From: Apophysomyces variabilis
Lineage: Eukaryota; Mucoromycota; Mucoromycetes; Mucorales; Mucoraceae
Assembly: GCA_002749535.1 (NCBI GenBank)
Contig: MZZL01000401.1
Coordinates: forward strand, 1-64,000
Length of the DNA: 64,000 nucleotides
Direction of reading: 5' to 3'
The notes under the pieces were generated by a model. That model was not told the origin of the DNA. It ran no database searches and saw only the letters and a list, made by a program, of their open reading frames with translations. This document shows, one piece after another, positions 1-8,317 of this stretch; position 1 is the stretch's first letter, and each line of letters opens with the position of its first letter. The position numbers were made by a program, and so were the translations under genes.

Positions 1-262
1 TTTTACATTCCTTTAGTACAATTAGATCAATGAGGCGGCCAACGCACCATGAAAAACTGGCAATATGGCCACTATGCCTCGAATAAACTACTTTGAACTA
101 CACCATCGACCCTTCTTTTTCCGCTAAATTTACGTTACACAAAGAAGTATATTCATCACCATAGACAACAACAACAACAACACTAAAGAAACACCATCAA
201 GCAACCCATCCATCAGTGAATCCACTGCATCTAACCCTCCCAACAGCGAATCCATCGTTTCC

Positions 263-1390
263 TTGGCGCCTGGACAAAAGCGAAAGCTCGAAATCGACAA
301 AACCAATATAAGTTCCCTTTCAGAAGCAATTCCCGATCGCAACATAAAGATTTCTAAATCTACAAAGAACTTGCTCCTAAGAAAAAAAGAAAACAACAAG
401 AAAACCTCGACTGAATTTGGCCCCAGTACACTTCCAACATTTGTTGAAATGGCGGACGTGAACAAACAGCTCATCCAAAATCTTTATGATCAAATTTCCT
501 CTTTAAAGGAAATTGTTCACCAATTACAAGAGGAGAAAAAGCAAATAATGGCTCAGCAGAGTCAAGTTATGCAGGTTCTTCTACAGCTTCAAGCAAAGCT
601 GGAAGCAAAAGAAACATCCTCTAAGCAACAGCAAAAAGTTAGCACAAACAAGCCTATTTTGGTTGCCTCTAAGATTAACACCCCAACAATTCCTTCTTCC
701 GGTCCTGGCTCATCTACAGCCAGCTCAATACATGCCTCTCCAACGCCAATTAGCTATGCTAAGGTAGCAGCTAAACATTTGCCAGTAAAGCCAAAAAAGA
801 AAAAGCCCATCAGTATCAATACGGTCCAAAGAGTGTTAAGCGTCTCAACTGGCCCCTCAACTTATAACTTTGTCTACCTTCTTTGCCGCCATCACTTAAA
901 ACACTCTAATGTCCGCCGCCTTCTTAGCAGTCTGAAAATTATTCAGTCAAGAATATTGGACGTTCAGTTCCCTGCCCGTGGTGTCGTTGCTTTGCTTATC
1001 CACCAAGCATACCATCAAGAACTTGTGGACTCTCTAACTAAGGCTGGTGTTAAGCCAATTAATAACTTTGACCCACTTGCTCCAACAGTTATTGGAGATC
1101 CAAAGCATGCCTCTTTGTCTGCCAAAGACAAGAGCAACATGGCTAAGGATCTCTTGGTCTCCCGTCTTCTCCGCACTTGTCTCCGCCTCCTCATGCATCT
1201 GGGCAACAGTGTTGCTCGATATTTTGCTCAGTCTAATGGAATTGTTCAGATTCCTGCAGATGCTTACAGCAAATATCTTGCTGACCGCAAGGTGGGCACT
1301 GCCCCATTGGTCCAGGACTCTCAGAGTTCTGAGCAAGCCCGCTCTACCTTCACTCTCTCTACACAAGATCTCGAGGCAATGGATGATTAA
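263..1390 (+). CDS. LINE ORF1 protein (nucleic-acid-binding, coiled coil)
   Basis: The 375-residue ORF is intact. It has a basic N-terminus, a Q/E/K-rich heptad-like coiled coil at roughly residues 70-125 (around LKEIVHQLQEEKKQIMAQQ), a Ser/Thr/Pro linker, then a C-terminal domain from about residue 185 holding a well conserved stretch (RILDVQFPARGVVALLIH). The same block is found in copy D at 3.8-4.15 kb, so the domain evolves under constraint. By position and architecture it corresponds to LINE ORF1p, which packages the retrotransposon RNA. I see no CCHC knuckle. The stop codon overlaps the ORF2 start by one base (TAATG, 1388-1392). Confidence 0.75.
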   Translation: MAPGQKRKLEIDKTNISSLSEAIPDRNIKISKSTKNLLLRKKENNKKTSTEFGPSTLPTFVEMADVNKQLIQNLYDQISSLKEIVHQLQEEKKQIMAQQSQVMQVLLQLQAKLEAKETSSKQQQKVSTNKPILVASKINTPTIPSSGPGSSTASSIHASPTPISYAKVAAKHLPVKPKKKKPISINTVQRVLSVSTGPSTYNFVYLLCRHHLKHSNVRRLLSSLKIIQSRILDVQFPARGVVALLIHQAYHQELVDSLTKAGVKPINNFDPLAPTVIGDPKHASLSAKDKSNMAKDLLVSRLLRTCLRLLMHLGNSVARYFAQSNGIVQIPADAYSKYLADRKVGTAPLVQDSQSSEQARSTFTLSTQDLEAMDD

Positions 1391-1758
1391 TGAGTGGACG
1401 CATCACACTCGGTTTATTCAATGCTAACGGAATCCGAACAAGCCTGGTAGAAGTACTTGAAGTGTGCCAGGAAGAACAAGATAACGTCGATCTTTTATTA
1501 GTTACAGAGACCTACTTTCTTCTCATGCGTGTTACCTATCCGTTTCCCCCGCCTGCCATGCATCCGGTGGATTATGCACTCAATCTGTTGCTTCGGAAGA
1601 TTCCGTCTACCTACGACCCGTGGATAGTCACGTGGCAGCGTCTTCACATTGTCCTTCGCAAGATCGATCAAGCCACCTCTGATGAAACCTTTGATCCTGA
1701 ACCTCCTCCTGGTGCTCTGCTCATTGCTGCCTTCAACAGGCACTGCAGGCACAATTGA
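1390..1758 (+). pseudogene. LINE ORF2 with internal deletion (endonuclease start fused to C-terminal end)
   Basis: The ORF encodes 122 residues. The first 35-40 look like the start of an APE-type LINE endonuclease (GLFNANGI, then an acidic stretch leading to LLLVTETYF, where the E would be a metal-binding residue). The text then jumps, in frame, to what appears to be the extreme C-terminal tail of ORF2 (around DYALNLLLRKIPSTYDPW). All of the reverse transcriptase and most of the endonuclease are missing. Translation would start by reinitiation at the TAATG overlap with ORF1. The fusion product cannot be catalytic. Confidence 0.65.
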
Positions 1759-2275
1759 GTTGCATATTTTTCTTGACATGTATTTTATTTCCTGCATGTA
1801 TTTCTCTTTACGAACTGCACCTTGTTTTGACTTTTTTTTTTTAATTTATTTATTGATTTCGTTTGTGCAGTCATCTTTTTTACGTTTTCTTTTTTTGGCT
1901 CTGTACTAATATCAGGTTGCGTTGTCTTGTCTCCCCATGGATGGTCTTCTCCGGTTCCCGGTTGGTCTCTCCTGAAGCTTGGTTCTCCGCTGTTGTGATG
2001 GCTGCGCTCTTGGTCTCCATGGTCCTCGTGTGTCATTGTTCCCTTCCACTCCTTCTCGTTTGTCTGCTCGGTGCACATTTTCGTGTTACCCGATGCATCT
2101 CACACTCTTTTTGTTTTATTTTTTTTTCTCACGTCCCTGACAGTCGGATTTTTCCCCACTGGGTTTTTTTTCATCCGCACTGACCATCCCCACATTACTT
2201 CTCTGCTTGTACCCCCGTCCTTTTTATGCCCACATACTTTTTTAATTTTTCCTCCAAGTAGTATGGAGTTTTTTT

Positions 2276-2910
2276 TTTACATTCCTTTAGTACAATTAGA
2301 TCAATGAAGCGGCCAACGCACCATGAAAAACTGGCATTATGGCCACTATGCCTCGAATAAACTACTTTGAACTACACCATCGACCCATTTCTTTTTCCGC
2401 TAAATTTACGTTACACAAAGAAGTACTCACAACAACATAGACAACACCAAAGAAACACCACCAAGCAACCCAGATATCAGTGAATTCACTGCATCCAACC
2501 CTTTTCAGCTCGAAATCGAAAGTTTTTCGTCGATCAGAATCAAACGATCGCGGGATTTTGTAAAAAAAAAGCAGCAGAAGACGATTTTAGCGTTGCAGCA
2601 ACATTGTAATTGGAAGCGCATCAAAAACGGCTATCAACATTTTGACTCCAAATAACTGGTTTACACTATTAGAAAAAAACTTGACTTTGGCCGTATGATG
2701 TTATCTGCTACTAGCAACATGGATAGTGAAACAATAAGTGATCTAAGATTTTTCAGTAATAAATTATGTCTAAAGAAATCATCGAATGACATGAAGAAGA
2801 AAAGAAGCAGATGCTAGCTCAACAGAGCCAACTTATGCAACTATTACTGAAAAAAGTTTGGAGAAGATCGTCCTCCCTAAAACATTTCCCAAAAGGGCAA
2901 ACCGCCTAAG
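2276..2910 (+). mobile_element. LINE copy B, 5' UTR plus decayed ORF1 fragment
   Basis: From 2276 the sequence repeats the 5' UTR of copy A with a few substitutions (for example GAAGCGGCC for GAGGCGGCC). It then follows ORF1 with large losses. AGCTCGAAATCGAA near 2508 matches the ORF1 start region, and the coiled-coil region is still recognisable near 2790-2860 (AAGCAGATGCTAGCTCAACAG against AAGCAAATAATGGCTCAGCAG in copy A). No open frame remains. The right edge is not clear. Confidence 0.65.
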
Positions 2911-2999
2911 GCAAGCCTTCTTATGCCTAATTGCATGACATATAAGGATGTACTATGGCTCATGGTGCGCTCTAACTTAAGGTGCTTAAGATCAGTTAT

Positions 3000-3440
3000 T
3001 ATTTATTGTTAAATGTCATAGGGGCTGGAACTGATGTGCTATTACTAGTTTCTTCAGGGAAAGTAAATTTCAGTTGCGTTTCGTAATTTCAGGGTCTTGA
3101 GATTGTTTCGAAATCGGGCGATGCTATTTTTAAGACTTCGTCGATGTTTCGCTTCGCTCGTACAGGAGAGTTTTCCACCGATTTATTCTTGGTCATGATA
3201 AATGCGTTTGTTTCTTTTATGGATGCTTTAGTTTCCGGTGATATTTTGTCTATATTACTGTTGTTCTCTTGCAGTAATATCAGTACTTCTTTGTGTAATG
3301 TTTCGTTAGCGAAAAAGAAGTGGGTCGATGGTGTAGTTCAAAGTAGTTTATTCGAGGCATAGTGGCCATAATGCCAGTTTTTCATGGTGCGTTGGCCGCT
3401 TCATTGATCTAATTGTACTAAAGGAATGTAAAAAAGACTC
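3000..3440 (-). mobile_element. LINE copy C, inverted 5' UTR and ORF1 N-terminus
   Basis: Read on the minus strand, 3440-3300 is the same 5' UTR as positions 1-150 and 2276-2430. It continues into an ORF1-like N-terminus (MTKNKSVENSPVRAKR and following) that stops after about 50 codons. The copy is truncated toward its 3' side at about 3000. It faces copy B across roughly 100 bp and is joined at its 5' end to the 3' end of copy D. Confidence 0.65.
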
Positions 3441-3559
3441 CATACTACTTGGAGGAAAAATTAAAGAAGTATGTGGGCATAAAAAGGATGGGGGTACAAG
3501 CAGAGAAGTAATGTGGGAATAGTCAGTGAGGATGAAAGGAACCCAGCTGGGAAAAAATC

Positions 3560-3715
3560 CTATGTCCAGGGACAGAGAGAAATCTGCCTACTGGTAAGAT
3601 ATGTTTCTGTAACTAGTAAAATGTCAATGCGACCACAAATGCACGCATTAAATAACTCAACTGGCTGCTGGCCTAAACCGCGTGCGTTGAGCATTCCAAT
3701 GATGATTTTGTTCAT
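3560..3715 (-). pseudogene. LINE ORF2 start of copy D, truncated after the endonuclease E motif
   Basis: A 51-codon frame starts with MNKIIIGMLNARGLGQQ and reaches LLVTETYLTSR, the same conserved endonuclease block as ORF2 of copy A. It then leaves the endonuclease and terminates at a TAG, entering sequence that matches the 3' UTR of copy A. The loss therefore begins within a few codons of the position where copy A is deleted. Confidence 0.6.
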
Positions 3716-4590
3716 AAGTCTTCATCCGGGACATCAATAACGATATCTCCAGAGCCATCCATCGCCAAATCGGCGTCAGAGGGGGAGGTCTTGTCATGGA
3801 GAGGTTAAAAATCAGCAACTGAGGAGTGACAGAGCCAGGTTAGAGCGGTATTGAGCAAGATATTGCTCGAGGCAACCGGGAAGCGAAGAGTACTATCAGC
3901 TGTGCTTGTAAAAGCATGCATGACGCTGAGGTCAAGGTGAGCGGGAGGACGCATCATCCGATCATAATAGATCTTCAGAGCAACCTTTTTGCGCTTAGTA
4001 GCATTTGCGGGATCAAATGCAGACTTCACAGCCACCTTGTTCTCAGTCAAAAGGCTAACCAAGTCAGACTTGCAATCAGTGTGAACTAGCAATGCAATTG
4101 TGCCTCGGGCTGGGAATTGAACATCGATAATTCTAGATTGAGGTACTTCTAAGCACACTCAAGCATTGTCGGACTTCAGAGTATCGGAGGTGTCAGCAAT
4201 GAAAACGGAAGTGTATGTGGAAGGACCAGATGGGGCTACCAAAGTGCGTTGAATAGTTTCTAGATTTACTTTGCGTTTGCGTACTTTTTTTGCTGTTATA
4301 CTAGCAAAACTAGGCTTAATTGAGGGGGCATGGATAGAATCAGCAGTACTAGAATTGGTAGATGCTGTTTCTGGGAGCTGGGCAGGGATGGAGATTGTTT
4401 TTGACCGAGCTGTTCTTACAATTGAAAAAGAAGTGCAAGGAATTGCTTTCTTTCTCCTTCCCATCTTGCGTCTTTCATTGCGAAATCGGCACTGAGTTGT
4501 TTGATTTCATCTTTGAGATCACTAATTATGGTTGCTGTTTTTGCATCGATAACCTGCAGTTTTGTGAATTGTGACAGGACAATGTCGAGG
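3712..4590 (-). pseudogene. LINE ORF1 of copy D, frameshifted
   Basis: Two overlapping frames together give the ORF1 product. A coiled-coil part (around IISDLKDEIKQLSADFAMKD, near 4540-4470) is followed by a linker ending in a block matching copy A (IQRTLVAPSGPSTY against VQRVLSVSTGPSTY). The C-terminal domain (SRIIDVQFPARGTIALLVH) lies in another frame at 4158-3805. At least two frame breaks are visible, near 4440 and 4160. The reading frame ends at a TGA (3714-3712) that overlaps the ORF2 start as ATGA. Confidence 0.65.
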
Positions 4591-4605
4591 AAAAAGCGTC
4601 ACCTT

Positions 4606-6047
4606 CCTTTCTCTCCAAGAATACGTCATGGAGTATCTAGCGAAAAGAAGTAACCTCAACTTTTAAAAGACGCAAGAGGAGTTGCGAGGCCATCTATAAG
4701 AAAGATAGAAAATGAACTATCGCTAGTTTTTACACTAAAAATGATGTAAATCCTAAGTTCACCTCTTATACACTTTGAGTGCTGGCTCTTTTTTCAGTCA
4801 AAGTAGTAGTCAAGTTTTTTCTAGCAGAGAACGTTTGTCTGGACCATTTCCAATTAACTTGGAGGAAGTGTATGGTTTACAGCATTGACTTATTAGAATA
4901 CCATAAATAGTACACGGGCTTTTGTTTGAAAGCTACACCTTTTTTTTTCAACAATAATAAGATTGATTCTACTCCGGTTTCCTTTATTCAATGCAATTCT
5001 CCGTAGTTTCTACCATCCGCTATCGATGGAATACTGCTTTGAAGAACTCGACTATGAATTACAGGTTCTAGAGATAGGACCTACATTCATTGTTAGATCA
5101 TAACTACAGTCTGCTCAATCAGCGTTAACAGACAATGTACTATAAAAAGGTGAAGTATTTTCTTAACAAAGAGCCCTACTCACAATATTGCTTGTTTGAT
5201 CGGTCTATCCTTCTTAACAATCTACGACATTTATACTATGTTACTGTTTTATTGAATGTTATTTTATGCTACTCTAAATAAATTTTGCGTCCATAGAAAG
5301 GTTAACTATGCATGAACGCCAAACCATTCGAAAAAGGCGCAAACTAATGTTCAAAAACTTATATTTTGCTATTAATTGACTGGTACTGAGTCATGGAGAC
5401 CTACGTCCTTGAATAACCATATTTGTCATGACTCACGTTGAGAGCATTTGAGAAGATAGTACTAATGTACTCCAAAATATCTAAAAATGTGACCCGGCGA
5501 AAGAGTGCTACGAAAATGCTGATCTAAAATCAAAAAGGAACCCTGTCGGACAAAGCGAACAGTCTCAATTCTCGCATTGATCAGATAAGTCAGGATCTTG
5601 CTGAATATAAATCTCTCAAGTAAGAATTGACTTGAAGTACGTAATGGTTAAAGTCGGAAAAAGCTCATGATATCTAATGTCTCTCCATCAGTTTGTCCCC
5701 ATAGAAATTAAAATTGCCTAATGTTTAATCGCAGCTCGTCCAACAAGTTAAAAGTTCGATAATATTGTTTGTTAGCCTCAAGTTCAGCTTCTCACATGCA
5801 CCAAATGGATTAGGAGTGTGATTTTTTTGGAAATATGGTACAAACTGAACTGATATGCTGATATATATGGTGTGCTCTAGGCATAAGAACAGAACGTCCT
5901 TGGAATGGCAACTCTATTTCTTGTTGACTCCTTAACGAAAAAATCAAGTAAGCTAGCGAATAGTTTGGTTTTCGTTCACTTTGTGATCTCGTCACGGGCG
6001 ATTTTGTAAGTAGGTTTCGTTGAACGGATCTAGTTATTGGTGGTACT
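4606..6047. other. Intergenic, no gene seen
   Basis: AT-rich sequence between the LINE cluster and the membrane-protein gene. I find no ORF with protein-like composition. The only recognisable item is the weak right-end repeat copy at 5251-5335, listed separately. Confidence 0.6.
5251..5335 (-). repeat. Partial copy of the Fanzor-associated right-end repeat (weak)
   Basis: ATTGAATGTTATTTTATGCT, then AAATAAATTTTGCGTCCATA, aligns with the outer end of the repeat at 60141 (ATTGAATCATATTTTGCGCT, then AAACAAATTCTGCTCCCATG) and at 49301. Similarity fades after about 85 bp. Strand is assigned so that the element 3' end lies at the low coordinate, as in the 60 kb copy. Confidence 0.4.
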
Positions 6048-7885
6048 TCAGGTGTTGTTGCTATTATAGACTTTTCCGTAGTCTTCTATCTCCAGGACGC
6101 CTGAATCCAGCCGATCATCAGGTTTGTACTCTTCGTGTTGCTTATAGTACATGAAATATATTAAAACGAAGAAAATGACGATAAGTCCCCAGCCACCAAC
6201 GATGATGCACAGGACCGCCGTAGGTCCCAGATTTTGGGCGGCGTTGGTGTCACTAAGTATGGCAACTAGAACGGAAGTCCATAGTATGCAGCTAAATGAA
6301 GCAGTGCGAAAAAAATTGATCTTCTCAAATTCAGTTGAAAATATGTTCTCTCTCTTAATACCTTGTCCACATAGCACGGCCTAGTTTTGATATTGTAGCA
6401 TATCATGGTCAAAATGATAGTGATTGACAGAATGGCTCTCATCCGGTTCTTATTTGTCGTTGATTCGACCAAAAGAAACACGATGGCAAGCATTAAGCCT
6501 GAAAAGACAGTAAGAAGAAATACCTGGACGTTTGTTCCATACCCATATTTTTGATGAAGGCCACACTTATCGATTTGAATGCTATTTCATTGCGAAGCGG
6601 GATTCTTTCATAACTTGTAAGAAAGAAGGTCATTAAAAAGTAAGCAACCACGTAACCGACTAGGGATAGCCAAAGATATGTTTGTTGCGAAATCCAAGCT
6701 GAAGAGCATCGTAACGTTGGCGCAAAGGCATTTGTAGATACATTTAGCGATTGGCAAGCCGCTGAGCTCACGAAAGTAGTCTAAGCAAAATATTAACAGG
6801 GAGATTGTGATAGAAAATGGATATTTTACCAGGATAGGAATATAAAGCAAGGTCTAAAAGAATAATGTCAGCATGGAAATATGTTATCAACGGCTTACAG
6901 CCACTGGTATACACCAATGCACCCATCGAGTAGGGATCTTGTAAGGTCTCCAGTTGTTGATACTGTGTACACCTGCAGCTACGAAAAGGCAAGCGAAGGT
7001 AGTGGCAAACGCGGTCCAAAGTGAGTATGTATACCATGTTGGTGTGCGCATGTCCGGCATAAGTCCACCGGCATTCATGATAATGGATATCAGGTGTGTA
7101 AAATATGACTGATTAGCGGATTGTTTTTCGTCGAATGAGTTTACGGTGATCAGATCGCGCAGCGGAAACGTCAACAGTTGGAAAAATTCAATGATCAGAA
7201 TAGCGATTTGAATCCAGTTGGACCACATCTTGGAATCCCAGTCGCTAAAGCGCGTTTTGTACACTGCATTCATATGTTCATCATCGTTACCAAAGAGGTC
7301 TCTGCGTTCCCTGTAGTAGAACCGTTGGCGTGTAATTAAGAACAAGTTGATAGCAAACACAAAGGCAAATAGAGCAGCTTGCAATATGCTAGATGTATTG
7401 GATGTAACAGGAGCGGTGACGGATCCAATGAGTATAATCACTGCAACAACTGCAACCAGGATAAATAATAGAGAGGACAAATGATGAAATCTGTAGGTAT
7501 AGACTTTTCGCTGCTCACGGGACATTGGCTCTGGTTGATGGCCTACCGTTGCTGGAGTGATGCTATCCGCACGCTTTTCGCCAATAGAAGATTTCCGTAA
7601 AACGAGGAAAAGGCTAATCAGGGGTATATGAAAGGTTGCCTGCACCTGCTGTACCAGGTTTTCCACTAACTGATCGATTTCTTTCTGATGCTGTATTTGT
7701 TCTTCTCGTCTTTGCTGTGCCGGAACTTTATGCCATGCAGTAAACCAGAAGTAAAATAAAAAAGACAAGAGCAATAAAAAGATAATCGAAAAAAACAGAA
7801 TAATCGACGCGAGATCGTTCGCAGAAGAAAGGGACGCAGTATTTTGCTGTTGATATGTTGCATAGCCAATTGAGTTGTTTGTCAT
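6048..7885 (-). CDS. Multi-pass membrane protein, family not recognised
   Basis: Five exons (7885-6899, 6853-6830, 6780-6567, 6498-6362, 6323-6048) close in frame to about 545 residues. All introns are GT-AG, 38-68 nt. Hydrophobic helices are plain: one at residues 25-48 (LASIILFFSIIFLLLLSFLF), two near 140-195, others near 225 and 285-305, two in exon 3, two around exon 4 and one near the C-terminus (VLCIIVGGWGLIVIFFVLIY). A charged loop (residues 50-130) and a polar tail with possible tyrosine sorting signals follow the membrane parts. I do not recognise the family or a substrate. The last acceptor could be three bases further on. It is transcribed divergently from BRN1 with a 430 bp shared upstream region. 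Confidence 0.6.
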
Positions 7886-8250
7886 AGTATGTAACGTTTA
7901 TCGAGTAAAATCACCGACTAAACAAACAAGAAGAAGAAAGAACACATCCTCATGTAGGAAAAACATCCGTATTTACAATGTAAACCAATACAACCATAGT
8001 AAAATTCCAATTTGGCAACTGCTATGAAATTCCCTTTCTAGGTCATATGTTTTCCTGACAACAGAAAATAACTCTTTCTGCACAATTTCAGGTATTATCA
8101 ATCAACTAGACAAGTATACAAAAAGTGTCACAGTACTTTAATTGTTGCTTTTTCACTTCCTGCAATTGGACGACTTGTCCGTATGAACTTGCGTTTTGAA
8201 AGAGAATGTACATGTCTGTGTATGTGCCTGGAACGGATCACACTCCGATC

Positions 8251-8279
8251 CTTTCGCGTAGCGCGTCGCGTTATATAAC
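8251..8279 (+). promoter_or_regulatory. Candidate E2F/MBF-like site and TATA-like box upstream of BRN1
   Basis: CTTTCGCGTAGCGCGTCGCG (8251-8270) contains TTTCGCG and overlapping CGCG cores, which resemble G1/S MBF or E2F sites. TTATATAAC follows at 8271-8279, about 40 bp before the BRN1 start codon. A condensin gene is a plausible cell-cycle target. The assignment is inferred from motif appearance only. Confidence 0.35.
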
Positions 8280-8317
8280 AAAGCCAAAAATTCGGGGTTA
8301 ATTTTGCAAACCCCTTT

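Larger units (their letters stand above)
1..2275 (+). mobile_element. LINE-1-like retrotransposon copy A (5' UTR, ORF1, internally deleted ORF2, 3' UTR)
   Basis: This is a non-LTR element with a 5' UTR (1-262), an intact ORF1 (263-1390), an ORF2 reduced to its two ends (1390-1758) and a T-rich 3' UTR (1759 to about 2275). The sequence at 1-150 recurs almost unchanged at 2276-2430 and inverted at 3300-3440, which defines the 5' end of the family. No long terminal repeats flank the element. The 3' end (CCTCCAAGTAGTATGGAG plus a T run) runs directly into the 5' end of copy B. The window starts with the same T run, so another copy may precede it. The element lacks most of ORF2 and would need a helper to move. 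The exact 5' boundary cannot be seen. Confidence 0.8.
3441..4605 (-). mobile_element. LINE copy D (diverged subfamily), 5'-truncated
   Basis: On the minus strand this segment holds a frameshifted ORF1, a very short ORF2 start and a 3' end matching copy A (the TTCTCTGCTTGTACCCCC tract and CCTCCAAGTAGTATGGAG). It has no 5' UTR, as expected for incomplete reverse transcription. Its ORF1 protein is clearly homologous to that of copy A but much diverged, so it belongs to another subfamily. Its 3' end abuts the 5' end of copy C with the same junction as A/B. Confidence 0.7.

Noticed and set aside
1..2430. Direct repeats at 1-150 and 2276-2430 as LTRs
   Set aside because: The inner coding order is that of a LINE, no LTR-type TG/CA ends or primer-binding site are visible, and the third copy shows the repeat is a LINE 5' UTR.
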